A stretch of DNA of 64,000 nucleotides. It comes from Panicum virgatum (taxonomy: Eukaryota > Streptophyta > Magnoliopsida > Poales > Poaceae). Below, in pieces: positions 24,472 through 36,002 of this stretch. Position numbers and translations under genes: made by a program. The first letter of the stretch is position 1. Every line of letters begins with the position of its first letter. The notes under the pieces were generated by a model. That model worked only from the letters and a program-made list of their open reading frames with translations, was not told the DNA's origin and did no database searches. The stretch spans positions 45,834,930-45,898,929 of the forward strand of contig NC_053148.1 in NCBI RefSeq assembly GCF_016808335.1, in the 5' to 3' direction.

Positions 24472-27459
24472 CTAGTTCAGAAACTCTTCTATGGCATGGA
24501 TGGCTTCTGTGTGTACAGCGTCGGCTCTTGCTATGACTGCTTCGTCTTCCTTGTCATCGCCTGTTACTATCTGCCGACTCAAGGTGCTTATCTCTGCGAA
24601 CTCTGCATGTATCTGCTCTGTTAGTTCTTGGGTTTCTTGCTTGGAGTTTGCAATTGAAGCTTCTTCGGCTTGGATGAGTTCCTTGGTGGTGCGAACCTTT
24701 TCTTCGAGTTCTGCCAGTTCTTTCTTCAGGAGACCGAGTCGGTTCACGTTGGTGGACACATCAGCTTTGATATCAAGAGTTGCCTTCTTCTGGTTGAGAG
24801 CCGTGCACTTTTGAGCGATGTCGGCTTTTATAGAAGCTTGGGAGCAGCGTGCTTCTATTCTTTGTTCTGCCCTCTTCACTTCTACCCGGAAGAATGGGAG
24901 ATTGCTGGCTGGACAGAGCTTGATTTGCAGTAGCTTCGGAAGTTGTGATTCTATTTGCTCGAAGATATTCTTTATTTCACTGGAATCATCAACTAGAGCA
25001 GTGATTGGAACAGATAGCAAACACTTGATGCTCTGAAGCTGGTCTGTAATTGTAATCGGCCGCTGTGGTGATTGCACTTCTATGTTCGGTGCATTCAGGC
25101 CCATTGATGTTGGATCAAACGAGAGCAGGTCTGAAATGTTGAAGCCCTGCAGGTATCATAAAGATTAGTTGGGAATAAAATGCATTAATGGAGCTATCGG
25201 CCAATTTAGAATCAGCTCTTGTAGTGTTACCTGTTCTGAGGAAGAAGCAATGATCGGTCTGAGTGCGGTTGATCCGGTTGGATTTGAGGTGACAACAAGA
25301 GTGTCGTTCATGTTAGCCTGTTTGTCATGTACTTCCATCAGAACATCAGGATTTGCAGTTGCCCCAATTTCAGCTTCATGAATGGTGGCTTCATATTGAA
25401 CTGGGCTTTCAGCATCAAAGGTGTCTTCAGCTGTGTCCTGAAAATAAGATTACGGTCAGCCAGAGTATATATGCATGAGAAAGAAACTTCAGAGAAATGA
25501 ATTACCTAGTTGCTGTTAGATGCTGATGGACTCGGGGAAGGTTGTGCTGTTTTCTTGATGATTCGTCTCGCAATGACCTTTCTCTTCTTGGTTGGGACTC
25601 GGGGGGCAACAACTGCAGAGGTTTGTCTCCGTTTAGAAGCCGACTGTAGTAAGTCTGGCTGAACAACCATTATCACTTTCTTCATCGATGGCGATCCCTT
25701 GCAAAAAAGAACATCAGGGGCAGTTGGAAGGAAGTGGAATGGTTCCCCGTTACTGGTCACAGGTTCTGGACCATCTTGTTGCTGTAGGCAAGGTGAGCAA
25801 GGATTAGTCAAGTAAATGGATAGAGGAATCAGAAAGAGTAGATGCACGGATTCAGTACCTCTTCCTCGGGGATTATATATTCAGAATCAATTTGCTGCAG
25901 TAGAGGACCTAAAGCCTTTCGGAATACATGAGTTCTCCACATTCCCCACCATGTGTCAAAGTCGATTGATGAGGGAGCGAAGGACAGATCGGCTGGTATT
26001 GGAATGTGAAGATTGTCAAACATGTTGTAGCATCTTGAACTGGTAAGACCGTCGGGTAGATTGGCTCTGCTCTCCACCGAGTGGTGAATATAGAAGTGGG
26101 GAGGGACTTGTCCTAAGCCAAATTGCTGAGCTGCTACGACTGGTTGATAGGTTTCATAACCTGGTTTGATGATTCTGTTGGAAGTGCTTATGCTAATAGG
26201 GAGGAAGCCGGGTCGGATCATTAAAGAATACAGATGCCGAGTGCTGTCGTCATCGGCAAAACTGTCCAGCCTGAAGGCAGTTGAGTTCTCAAAGGCTTCA
26301 GATTCAGTGAATGGAAAATAAAGAGGGTTGTCTGGACCTTTGTAGAAAATTCTAAACCAGTTTGCTGCATCTGTTGAGTTCAGTTTACTGCCAGGAAGGC
26401 TGAATAAGGTTGGCCATAGCTGGTGCATCTAATTGGCTTGCCATTCTCATCGGGGAATGAATTCTTGGTTAGGCTTTGGAAGTTTGGGATCTGATGCTGA
26501 AAATAGAGTTGTGCCCATAGCTGAATAAACCACCAAGGGCCTCCAGTTCTGAGTTTCTTTTGGTTGAGCAAATTAGTTGTCATCAAATGGAGATATCTAT
26601 ATGTTTCTCCAAGGAAAGGTTTGCCTAGGACGGTGCGGTTGCCATGGGCCAGATGGTAAGCCAAAGGAAGGTAATTTTTAGTTGGAGCTAAAGAAGAACC
26701 ACAGAAGATGAAATGTTCTAGCCAAAGATTCAAGAAGACTGTGTGTTCCTTTTTACTCACTGGACCTTTTGTTTTCATGTGCTGGTTCATGTAAGTGCTC
26801 CAGTTTGTGCAGTCTACTTTGGATGAGAGTTTAAAAGGGACTTCTACCATTCTGTGGGCAGCAAGATTTGGAGATTCAATGTCAAGGCCAGTGATCATGG
26901 TGACATCTAGCAGAGTAGGGGTCATGGGTCCATGACCAAAGAGAAAACAGTTCAGAGCATCGGACCAAAAGTAGCCGATGGTTTTCAAAAGGTTTTCATC
27001 TTTGTCAAGAGGAGACAGTGATAAACTAAGTGCATCAGCTATGTTTAGTTCCTGCCACAAGGGCATATGAGCTTTTGCTACTCTGCTATGCCATGTAATC
27101 CAGCTTTCAGGTGGATTGGGCCAGGCTCTTAAGCAGTCGGCCCAAGAGTTCAAATCGACGTTTTGACTCACGGAAGGGATCCTATTTGCTTCACAGGAGA
27201 TTAAATTTGTGGGATTTTCATAGACTCGTGGGCCAAGACAGAAGGATTTGGGATCGGAAGGATGCGGCAGAAGGATGTCTGGCACCTGAAGTTCAGAAAT
27301 TTGGAGATTTACACATGGTGTCATGTTTCATAGTTTAATTTGTTCAGAGGTATAATGAGCTGAAGAAAGTTAAAAGGGTACGCTGAATATTACCTTCAGG
27401 CCGCAAATTGCCGCATCGTCGATTGCAGAATTCGTCGTCTGAGCTACAGAGTCCGCCAT
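24472..27459 (-). pseudogene. Plant mobile domain (PMD) protein gene, antisense inside Tat copy B, five exons
   Basis: ATG at 27459 (MADSVAQTTN). Exons with GT...AG junctions, all in phase 0: 27459-27394, 27285-25859, 25781-25506, 25437-25231 and 25146-24472; about 883 codons. Exon 2 carries the PMD (aminotransferase-like plant mobile domain), with ESWITWHSRVAKAHMPLW, FGHGPMTPTLLDVTMITGL and FLNLWLEHFIFCG. Exon 3 has a basic segment (KKRKVIARRIIKK), possibly nuclear-targeting. Exon 5 is coiled-coil-like (LKKELAELEEKVRTTKEL). Lesions: one missing base in exon 2 (near 26420) and a TAG at the end of exon 3, probably from CAG. PMD proteins are known both from host genes (MAIL1/MAIN) and from transposons. 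Antisense placement lets its introns survive in the retrotransposon RNA. Confidence 0.8.
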
Positions 27460-27804
27460 GGTTCAGATCCACTGACTTAGGGTTTGGTTGTTCTGCGGGC
27501 TCTTTCTCGAATTCTAGACGCTTGGAAGATTCTTTGCTCGAACTTATAGAGTGGGATTTTTGAATTGCCCTCAGATTAGGAGTATCTATTTCGAGTTGAG
27601 TTCGAAGTGGAAGTGGTGTTCTGTTCTTATGCGGGTTGCTTCCAGTTTGAATTTTGTCGGCTCTTGGATACTAACAAAGCCTGATGTGGTGCCATCGGCT
27701 TTTTGGGGGATAATCTAAACAAGCAAGGTTAAGGGATAATGAACTTCATTAAAAGATGGATTCTTACATAAGAGTCGATTTGACAAAGGAAAAATCCTTC
27801 GGCT

Positions 27805-28395
27805 TTACAATACTACTTCTACAGTACTACCTACATCTACCGCTCGTAGGTACCTAGTACCTACTGCTCTTGGGGCTTCGGGCTGGCGCATCTCCACCAT
27901 CACTGTCGTCGTCGTCGTCGTTGTCATCGTCGTCGAAGGCGCTGCTGCCGCCCTCGGACTTGGCGTCACTGCTCCAGCTATCGCCGCCGCCGCTCTCTTC
28001 CTCGCTGTCCTCCTCGGAGGACCCGAGGAATCGGAAGGAGTTTCCTCCCATCGGATCGTCGCCGGAGGAGGAGTCGACTTCCTCTTCCGAGGAGGAATCG
28101 ACTCCATCCCAGGCGAAGTCGTCATCGCTGCTGCTCTCCAACTCCTCTGGAACAGGAGTTGGCGGTCCTCTTCCTCGGTCTCGGGTTCGTCGTCCTCGGA
28201 GACAGTCCCGAAGTCGAAGTCCTCTTCATCCCAGTGCAGAGGAGCGAGTGCCTCGTATGCCGCCGTCGGATTGTACTCCTGCGTCGGTTCTCGGCTCTCC
28301 GGGATAGTGTCAAGGGAGGAGGCGGAGAGGCTAGAAGAAGAAGGGGAAGATGGGTAGTCGATGGAGTTGGAGCCGCCGGAGGAGGAAATCGCCAT
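27805..28395 (-). CDS. Second antisense ORF of Tat copy B, acidic Ser-rich protein
   Basis: An open frame of 196 codons begins MAISSSGGSNSIDYPSS at 28395. The first half is Ser-rich then strongly acidic (HWDEEDFDFGTVSEDDEPETEEED). The second half is basic and Thr-rich, with KRKS and RKRAAAA motifs and a run of Thr. No known domain was recognised. It is co-directional with the PMD gene and lies 256 bp inside the 3' LTR. It may be an independent gene or an upstream exon set of the same antisense unit. The low-complexity acidic DNA also opens other frames, so coding status is only moderately sure. Confidence 0.5.
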   Translation of the reverse strand: MAISSSGGSNSIDYPSSPSSSSLSASSLDTIPESREPTQEYNPTAAYEALAPLHWDEEDFDFGTVSEDDEPETEEEDRQLLFQRSWRAAAMTTSPGMESIPPRKRKSTPPPATIRWEETPSDSSGPPRRTARKRAAAAIAGAVTPSPRAAAAPSTTMTTTTTTTVMVEMRQPEAPRAVGTRYLRAVDVGSTVEVVL

Positions 28396-28636
28396 GGCTA
28401 CTAAAAGTTGTGGTTTCTGCGCTACTTGGCTTCGGGAGGAAGATGAGTTTGCAGTGAAAGGAGTCGATTCGGGATGAGATTAAATAGTAAAAAATGGAAG
28501 ATGGATCGGCAGTTTCACATTCTACGAGGAGCCAGTTGCAAAGACGTTGTGTCTTCCATGGTGGTTGCATTGCGGTTTAATGAGCATTAACGGGAAGATG
28601 AAGCGACGGAGTGGTTTTGGAATTATCATTGCCAAA

Positions 28637-28650
28637 ACCAGGGGGGCATG
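28637..28650 (+). other. Polypurine tract of Tat copy B
   Basis: CCAGGGGGGCATG abuts the 3' LTR start TGTTATCGCC at 28651, the expected plus-strand primer position. Confidence 0.75.
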
Positions 28651-29864
28651 TGTTATCGCCATAAATTAACAGGGTTAATTAATAGGTCGTAAGCGAGTTG
28701 GGCTTAAAACAGAAATTAAAGAAGGCTTGTAAATCGGCTCCTGCACGAGCATTTGGGCCACGTGGGCCATGTATCTTTAGATTCAGTTCAGATTAGAGAT
28801 AGAGTCCGATCAGGACACGATAGATTTAGATTGTTTTCCAAGTCTCCGGACTATAAATATGTACCTTATGTTATTCGTAAAAAAAGAGAACATCATCACG
28901 TTTTGCAACAACAACTCGGCGCACCGCCACCCCTAATTCTAGGGTTTTCGTCCAAGTAAGCGCCATGCTGCCCTGATCGCTTCTTGCGATCGGGGCAGCA
29001 TTGCTCTTGCCTTTACCTTGGTATTACTCGTACTGAAGCATTTTTTATGGCAAGTAGTACTAGTTATTCTGATGTTCGTAGCATGGCTTTTAGTAGATCT
29101 ATCATGCTTTTATTGTTTATCGTCTACGAATATTAGGTCGTCTTTACGCGATCATGTTTTCATCTTAAACTAGCTCTCGTTGCATAGAGTTAGTCGCATA
29201 GAGATAACACCCTGCTTCTTTCATATCTAGTAGATCCGATCTGTTATGGTTCGTTCTTATGCTTGAGAATTAGCATAATATCTGCTAGGTTAGGCTTTGC
29301 AAACGGGTTGGATGATCCGGTGACGTATTAGATGCTTTGCTTTGGTCTTAATAGAGATTGATCCGGGAATTAGCTTTTCGCTCGTTCTTAGGCCTCTGAT
29401 CTGGTTAAGGCACGGTTATTTGTTACGCTCGCTAGGCCTAGCTACGTGTAGGATGTTCCGATCTAGCAGTGAAGCTTTATCATCATGGATTAGATTAGCT
29501 AGATTAAATTGAAGCAGTTTTCACAATTACATGCCCTATTCATTGGTATCCGGATACACAGATCCGATCTGACACCGGGACTCGATCGGCTCTTTGAAAG
29601 CCGATGCAAGAGTCGTCCCGGGGAGCCGACCACGGCTCGGACTAATATTTACACGTGTTTGTGCATGCAGGCAAATCGTTAAAACGCGTTCGCACCTTTC
29701 TGATCAGGTATAGGTCAGGTGGCACGCCCTACATTCCCCGGAATTGTCGGCGTGTGCCGGATTGCGGGCCGTCGACGAGGAAGCAGTGCCTGCCAGCGCC
29801 CCGGCGACCTCCCGGCTCTTCGTGTTGCCTGTCGCTACTCGCCGGTGGGTTTTGACCGACAACA
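28651..29864 (+). repeat. 3' LTR of Tat copy B
   Basis: Same length and termini as 9747-10960. TATA box TATAAATA at 28852-28859. The hairpin arms are at 28967-28980 and 28986-28999, with one G-U pair replacing the A-U pair of copy A. Confidence 0.92.
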
Positions 29865-30973
29865 ATATCACATTTACCATTGACAAGCCCTCGACGCCTC
29901 TATCATCACCATTTGGGTTCTGTAAGTATCACTTACCTCTACATTAATTCTTTTTGTTAACAAGCAACATAATTATCTGTGTGCATTATATAATTTCTAT
30001 TGTATCATTTAGACAGGAGAGTCAAAGAAGCCGAAAAGAAGGATGGCACCATCATATCGGCTTCATGTCTCTGTTGCTAGTCAATCAGAAAGTGCTCAAC
30101 GAAAATTACACGAAAACATGCCAAAACATGTACGATTCGTTGACTAGGCAAAATTACAAATCCTATATATTCATACCATACAACTATGGGTAAGCCTTGG
30201 TCGACTCAATTCTCTGTTATATTTCTAAATAAATACTAAGTCGTCTAATGCATATATGTATATATCCAATCTATATCTGCAGTTATCATTGGGTTTTACT
30301 CATACTTGCCGTAGAGACTAGCAATCTTGTAGTGTTTGACTCAATGAGAAATTCAAAGTCCACAATCCAACATATCATAGACCCCTTGAATAGGTAAGTT
30401 CAGTTTGCAGAATCAAATCCTTTTTCAGTTAATAACAATTGTTCAATATCAAACTTAACTTTGAGCGCAGGGTGTGGAAAAAATTTGTGAAAGCGAACAA
30501 AGAATGTGGTCAATGGAGCCCCGAACTGAACATTAAAATGGATTATCCGGTATGTTGATTCACTAACATTTCTCTAGTTAAGTAATCCCAAATTATTCTA
30601 AATTGAGTAATTTATTTGTTTCTCTTTAAGTGTGCGAGACAAAAAACAAGGAACTGATTGGTGCGGGTACTACGTATGCGACTTCTTGTACATCATGACT
30701 CTATGCGGGAAGCCTACTACGGAGGAACTAAGAGTACGTACAAACAGTTCACTAGTATATTTTCCTAATTATACTAACGCACATGATGTTAATATATCAG
30801 TCCTTTTTCCTAAATGATAGATGTCTCAAATGGGGGATGAATATTATTCTACCGATCGGATCAACGCCGTGTGCGAGCAGCTCGCCGGATTCATTTTGAA
30901 CGAGATCCTGGATCCTATATGCGAGTTCTACCACAACAGTCACATCCATAGAGGACTTCCATCGACGTCCTGA
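29865..30973 (+). pseudogene. Ulp1-type (C48) protease end of the CACTA gene
   Basis: Exons with GT...AG junctions: 29865-29921, 30013-30189, 30283-30393, 30471-30549, 30631-30733 and 30821-30973. The translation shows a SUMO-protease-like core: His in YHWVLLIL, Asp in LVVFDSM, and the Cys in TDWCGYYVCD, which together form the C48 catalytic triad. A stop early in the first segment (near 29880) and one extra A in the A-run at about 30642, just before the catalytic Cys, break the frame. Ulp1-like domains are a known passenger of plant CACTA and Mutator-type elements. The N-terminal partner is at 7194-9746. Confidence 0.8.
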
Positions 30974-31260
30974 GGAGCCCAGTAGTTGGACTACAAATAT
31001 GACTTGTACATTTGTAAATATTTCTAAACGTGATGCCTTGATGTTTGTATATTTGTAAATATATTAGTTTATCTAATTAGCTTAATTATATGCTCACATT
31101 TGACTTCTTTTAGTTAGTTTCAAACATTATGTGAAATCGAACACGTACGACCAATGACCAATGAACGTATAGTACTGTAGAGCTCGGGTTCGCTTAGCAA
31201 TTCTTAAAGAATAAACAGTATAAAACAAACAAAATTGGATTTGGGAAAATAGGGGGAAAA

Positions 31261-31392
31261 CTCATTGGTACCGGTACCAAAGGGGCTGCCAGATTGCGTC
31301 AGCGTGACAGCCTCTGTGGTAGCGGTTGGTCTTTCCAACCGCTACCAATAGATGCCTAAGACACCGGGTGAAATATTCGGAGTCTTATAGTG
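31261..31392 (+). repeat. CACTA 3' terminal and subterminal inverted repeats
   Basis: TCTTATAGTG at 31383-31392 is the terminal repeat. Upstream, GGTAGCGGTTGG (31318-31329) faces CCAACCGCTACC (31335-31346), and GGTACCGGTACC at 31267-31278 is a palindrome. Such clusters are normal binding sites for the CACTA accessory protein. Confidence 0.75.
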
Positions 31393-32837
31393 AGGCCAAT
31401 AGTCTCGGTTTGGAAGAACCAGTTGGAAAACCCATATCTAAGGCTGTTTCCAATCAGTTCTGATGGCTGTTTTCTAGTCGTGCGCTGCCGACCGGGCAAA
31501 GACTGTCGCATAGGGGCAGTGAGAGGAAATCGTGCCCAGGGAGTGGGTTTTGCGGGTAAAGATGCTAAAAATGGTTAAAGGTGTTAGGGTGTGGGTTCGG
31601 AATCAACACCTCGCCCTAGAATGGATGGATCCCACCGCCAAGCTGCGGTCATGTTTGTGACTTTAACATATAACTTGCTCTATTTGAAGTTTTGAATGCG
31701 TTGAACCCCCCGAACAAACCGCGAAATGAGAACTTAAGCGGTTAATTATCCGATCCGGTCCGGTCCTAATGATTATGGTGTGTATTGCACGTATTTGTTT
31801 TAGAAAAACTAGACAATTATATCCATATGTTGCTACAGATAAAATTGGTATAAATATCGGATACGTATAGTTGCTTGTTCGTTAATTTGTAGGTATCTAT
31901 ATGATCGAGTCGTAGATGGAGGGGTTAGTTTGAGTCGCATACGGGATAGATTAAAAAGTCTACCTATCAATAACACAAGACGGACTAAATAAAAAAAATA
32001 GAAACTTTACGTGCTTTAGAAATAGATATATAGATAAAAAGAAAATCAGCATGTTATGACGATGAATGATACTATTTTTTTCGCTAATCTACTGTTCCAA
32101 CTTCCAAGGAATGATCTACCGTCATCGTGCTCCTGTCTTTGCTGGGGCTGTTGACTGTTCGGTCAAAGAAGACATCCATGCGTGGTTGCCACGTGTCCGC
32201 TTCACATGCTCTCTCGATCCCGCCCTCACACAGGAATCAAGATCCAGCGGGTGCGTGGCGCCGACGCGACTGATTGACATGTGCGGCTGCCAGCAGCAAC
32301 CATTTTGGCCTCACAAAAGAGATAACGTTTGGTCAATGGTCATGTTAAACAAAGGGGGTTGGGTCGGCGTATGTCCTACTTTTTCTAAGCGTATTTTTTA
32401 GTCTTTTTAATAGTTTTAACAATTGCCAACAATATCATTATCAAAACATAGCAAATAATAGATAAGTAACATAAGATTAGAATTGTTAGCCATTTGAAAT
32501 AGAAACTGTTATGACTCTTGTAGTGTGTGGTAGGTTCATCAGGATCGGTAGTCTATAGTGATAAGATTAGAGATAGGGGCGGTCGTCTATGCGGTAACGT
32601 ACAGCACACGCCATATTACTATGATCCACCGTAGATCGTCATGGTATGGTGTTTCGTAACAAACAACCGAGCCTTCAATATCTGCTTATGGAGTGCAATG
32701 CAGCCGCTGAACTTTGGAGATGGCGCCTGCCCACCTCGCCGCGCTGCGAGATAGGCTACTGGAGCAGCATCTTGTCATGTGGACTTCCCTCTTCTTGCTT
32801 GCCTCTGGCTTAATCTACCTGCAGTTCTGCAGTTCTC
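31393..32837. other. Intergenic DNA, no gene seen
   Basis: AT-rich spacer between the CACTA end and the MULE-like element. Open frames here (for example 32066-32401) resemble nothing known and have no splice or promoter context that I can support. Confidence 0.5.
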
Positions 32838-33274
32838 GGGAAAAAATTTAATGTGATTTTATATTATAATTACGGATTAATACTCCATATCTGAGGAAAT
32901 TCAAAACTAGGCATCTATCGTCTGTGCAGTAAACGAATTTAAATTTCATCCTCCCAGCAGACGAAATTAGCTGATTTCATCTTCGGCTGAAATCCAATTT
33001 TTGTCTGCTGGACAGGCGAATTGAACTTTGCCCATCGTATTTCGTCGGACTGGTGGACGAAATCTAATTTCATCCGCCCACGAAATATGAGGAAATGTTG
33101 TCCAACCGGAGGACGGAATTAGATTCCGTCCACCCGTTGGATGAAAACTAGTAAATACACCATGTGAACCGTCCCTCTCTCTCACCCATCCCTCTCTCTC
33201 GTGGTGCGACGGTGGCGGTGAGTGGGTGCGGCGGCGGGGCAGGCCAGCAGGCTAGTATACGAGGCAGGGAAGTG

Positions 33275-33638
33275 GGGCCGTGTTTAGTTCCCTGGCGTGT
33301 AAACGCAAAAAATTTTGCGACGGAATCTTACCAATTTGAAATACTAAATGAAGTTTATTTACAAAACTTTTTGCACAGATGGGTTGTAAGTTGTAAATCG
33401 CGAGACGAATCTAATGATGCTAATTAATCCATGATTAAGCAATAATTAGGGGATGGTTACTGTAGCATCACTATTGCAAATCATGGATTAAGTAGATTCA
33501 TTAGATTCGTCTCGTGATTTACAGCCCATCTATGTAAAAAGTTTTGTAAATAGACTTCATTTAGTACTTCAAATTAGTAAGATTCCTTCGCAAAATTTTG
33601 CGTTTTTGCATTTACGGGGTGGAAACTAAACAGAGCCC
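33275..33638. mobile_element. Tourist-like MITE (copy 1)
   Basis: Ends GGGCCGTGTTTAGTTCC and GGAAACTAAACAGAGCCC are imperfect inverted repeats. The interior is also largely palindromic (CGCGAGACGAATCTAATGA versus TCATTAGATTCGTCTCG). It matches the copy at 38083-38440 through most of its length. No clean target duplication is seen here. Confidence 0.75.
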
Positions 33639-33821
33639 GGGTGTGGCGGGTGCAGTGCCACTAGGACGAGTAGGCTGGTGCAAGGCTATGATCGATGGGA
33701 TAGGCCAGTGCAGTGGCACAAGTAGGAGTTGGCCGGTGCAGGGCTATGTATAGCCGGTGCAGTGCCATTATGATGAACACCTGTTATGATGAGTACACAG
33801 TGTCATAACCTTCTCGGCTAA

Positions 33822-34098
33822 GGCTGTGTTTAGATGAGGTGAAAAGTGGGAGAAAAAGTCACATCAGTCACTGTAGCGCACTGTAGCACGTTTCGTTTGT
33901 TTGTGGCAAATATTGTCCTACCATAACCTAACTAGGCTCAAAAGATTCGTCTCGCAACGTACATCAAAACTATGCAATTAGTTTTTTTATTTAACTACAT
34001 TTAGTACTCCATGCATGGATCATTTGCTATATTTAATGTTTTGATGTGATGGAAAGTTTGGAGATTGGGGGGGAAGTTTTTTGGAACTAAACACAGCC
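33822..34098. mobile_element. Tourist-like MITE with TAA target duplication
   Basis: A perfect 12-bp inverted repeat GGCTGTGTTTAG...CTAAACACAGCC bounds 277 bp, with TAA on both sides (33819-33821 and 34099-34101). TAA duplication is typical of PIF/Harbinger-derived MITEs. It is a different family from the 33275 copy. Confidence 0.8.
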
Positions 34099-34207
34099 TA
34101 AGTTTACAACGCATCACGGCAACTAAAACTGCCTCTGCTTATATATATATACGCATTGCTAGATGCATTGCTAGTCACTTGGACAGCACAGCCTCGCATG
34201 AGTAGTA

Positions 34208-34847
34208 ATGTCTGGAGGGTTGTCCGGTGGAAAGGGTTTCGGGACTAGGAGAGGAAAGGGGGAAAGAAAGGGACCTCCGATTGTGTGGGAGGGGTCTCTT
34301 GGGCCTGAATTCTATTCAGAACTAGTGTTTGAATTTCCAGTTGAGAGCAAAAGTGATTTCACTAGCACAAAACTTTTGAGTCGATATGATAACTGCAAAA
34401 AAGATTGGCCAAAATGCATGCATGGTGAAAGACTGATTAGTGCAGATGTTGACTGAGGGGACGGATGGAGGTTGTTGTTTCTTACATATGTCCCTCTTCT
34501 TTGCTATTACTTACCACAGATACATATTTCAGTCTTCCCAGGATCCGGATGGTTGTGGGTTTGTTAGGTGGGTGGATCCTCCTCCTATTCATCCGCATCA
34601 GGAGTACAACGAGTACTGGCAGAATCGTGTCTTCGATCTAAAAATAGATGTGAGCGCCAGGGGTAACGACGCGGAAGAAGGTGAGAACAGCAATGCTGTC
34701 GTTTCACAGGAGACAATTTGCACCGATCCATATTGTAATTGCCCTTGTCACAAGAAGCAGGAGCATCCGCCACCGCCACCGCCACCTACAATGGGAAGAT
34801 ACTGTGGAAATGGTGCCACACAATTTGCTATGTGGGGACACTATTAG
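34208..34847 (+). pseudogene. GRF-type zinc-finger family gene, decayed
   Basis: Begins MSGGLSGGKGFG and continues through PPIVWEGSLGPEFYSELVFEF and CKKDWPKCMHGE. The frame then shifts by one base near 34435 before VQMLTEGTDGG. After a probable intron it resumes as CGFVRWVDPPPIHPHQEY and ends with a Cys/His-rich tail (CTDPYCNCPCHKK), a Pro run and a stop at 34847. I recognise this as a grass-amplified family with a GRF-like zinc finger (CMHGE...CGFVRW), but cannot verify the family. The frameshift removes the finger, so function is unlikely. It lies inside the MULE-like element. Confidence 0.55.
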
Positions 34848-35406
34848 TTGTAGCCTTTGTTATGTCTGCTCAATACCCGGTAATCTAAATCCCCCAAGGC
34901 ATGTTTAGAAACGGCACCCATTTACGATAGCAAGGTGCCGCACATGCCACTGCAACTTTTGTTGAAGTTTTGGGTGTGTGGTGTCTCTATGCCGCATGAT
35001 GTTTTGTAGAGGAAGACATGCAGCATAGGACCAAGCTCAGAGTAGGTTTCTGTACATTTGTGTAATGTCTTCCTTTGTGTGATGTTGTTTCAATGCCGGG
35101 AAATCATTCAGTGTACGTTGCTTTATCAGCTACAATTAATTCATTCAATATTTCAACCTCATTTATGATGGATGGGACGGGTCCAGGACCAAGCTCAAAT
35201 CTTTGCACTGGAAAGTTGTGAAAGTAAAGTGTGCTATGCACTATGGAGCTCCTACGCCAACCAGTGATATGATAACTCACTGACTTCGTTTCGAGACATG
35301 TATGGACTTAGCCCATGGACCATCTAAATGGGTCTATAAATAAGGCCACCAGACAACCAATGACACCACAAAACCGCACACCAGAAGCACCACACAGCTC
35401 TACACC

Positions 35407-36002
35407 ATGTCGTTCTCAGGATCAACCTACATTCCATGGAGTAAGGTGAGGGCAACCGTGCCCCAAGGAATTGAGGTGCCTATGTGCTTCTGCGGTTCCT
35501 TATGCAAGCTCATCAAGTCCAAGGTTTTGGGGACGACTTCGGCATTGGCATGAGGTTCTTCATGTGCAAGAACTATGAGTATGACTCGCCCAAACATTAT
35601 GGCAAGGAGAAAACATAGGTACTACAACACACTCTTAGGGTTTCGTACTTTGTGATTTGGTACTGACTTCTAACATGATTCGGAGAAGACTCCACCACCA
35701 CTATGTGATTTCATGTAGTGGTTGGACACCGAGCAATCTCAGGAGGCTAAGGACCACGTTGAGTGCTAAGCGAGGTGGGTTGCGGAAATTAAGGTGGCAG
35801 TGAATGCTACATGAGGAATAGATGGAGGAAAAGCGCAAGAAAGGCTAGGAAGAGATCCAGAAGAGGATTGAAGAGGTGGAACATCAGGATGCGGAGGATC
35901 ATGAAGCTGACAGGGAGAGGAAGGGAGAGAGGGTCCGCTGTTCTAAGGAAGCAGGGCTCGAACCTATTAGGAAGGGAAAATATCGCCGGTGCACTCAGTA
36001 AA
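35407..36002 (+). pseudogene. Second GRF-associated family gene, decayed
   Basis: ATG at 35407 gives MSFSGSTYIPWSKVRATV and PQGIEVPMCFCGSLCKLI. A lost base near 35525 shifts the frame, after which related text (RFFMCKNYEYDSPKHYGK, then a coiled Glu/Arg-rich tail ending KYRRCTQ-like) is found in other frames with stops. There is a probable intron at about 35618-35690. It looks like a partner of the preceding pseudogene, with a CXC...C zinc-binding start and a charged helix. No intact product is expected. Confidence 0.5.

Larger units (their letters stand above)
9747..29864 (+). mobile_element. Tat-type Ty3/gypsy retrotransposon (copy B), with nested Tekay
   Basis: Complete ends: 5' LTR 9747-10960 and 3' LTR 28651-29864, both 1,214 bp. 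The flanks GTATC (9742-9746) and ATATC (29865-29869) match at four of five bases, a decayed target duplication. Internal order is gag start (10998-11671), an inserted Tekay element (11672-20554), RT, RNase H, archaeal-type RNase H and integrase (20555-24179), a repeat block (24226-24360), two antisense genes (24472-27459 and 27805-28395), and a polypurine tract ending CCAGGGGGGCATG at 28650. The second RNase H and extra antisense ORFs before the 3' LTR are hallmarks of the plant Tat lineage. Gag core and protease are missing. Confidence 0.92.
7194..31392 (+). mobile_element. CACTA (En/Spm) transposon, 3' part, split by a nested Tat element
   Basis: The coding remnants at 7194-9746 and 29865-30973 belong to one gene: a Transposase_24-like region followed by a Ulp1 protease. 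They are separated by the Tat element. The right terminus is TCTTATAGTG at 31383-31392, the inverse of CACTATAAGA, preceded by subterminal inverted repeats. No matching CACTATAAGA left end is visible before 7194, so the 5' terminus is lost or lies beyond the copia LTR. No DDE-type CACTA transposase (TNP2) gene is present, so the element would be non-autonomous. The start given is the first coding exon, not the true end. Confidence 0.75.

Noticed and set aside
27854..28141. Very acidic alternative frame over the second antisense Tat ORF
   Set aside because: Out-of-frame reading of GAC/GAG-rich DNA; the longer frame 27805-28395 has the better start.
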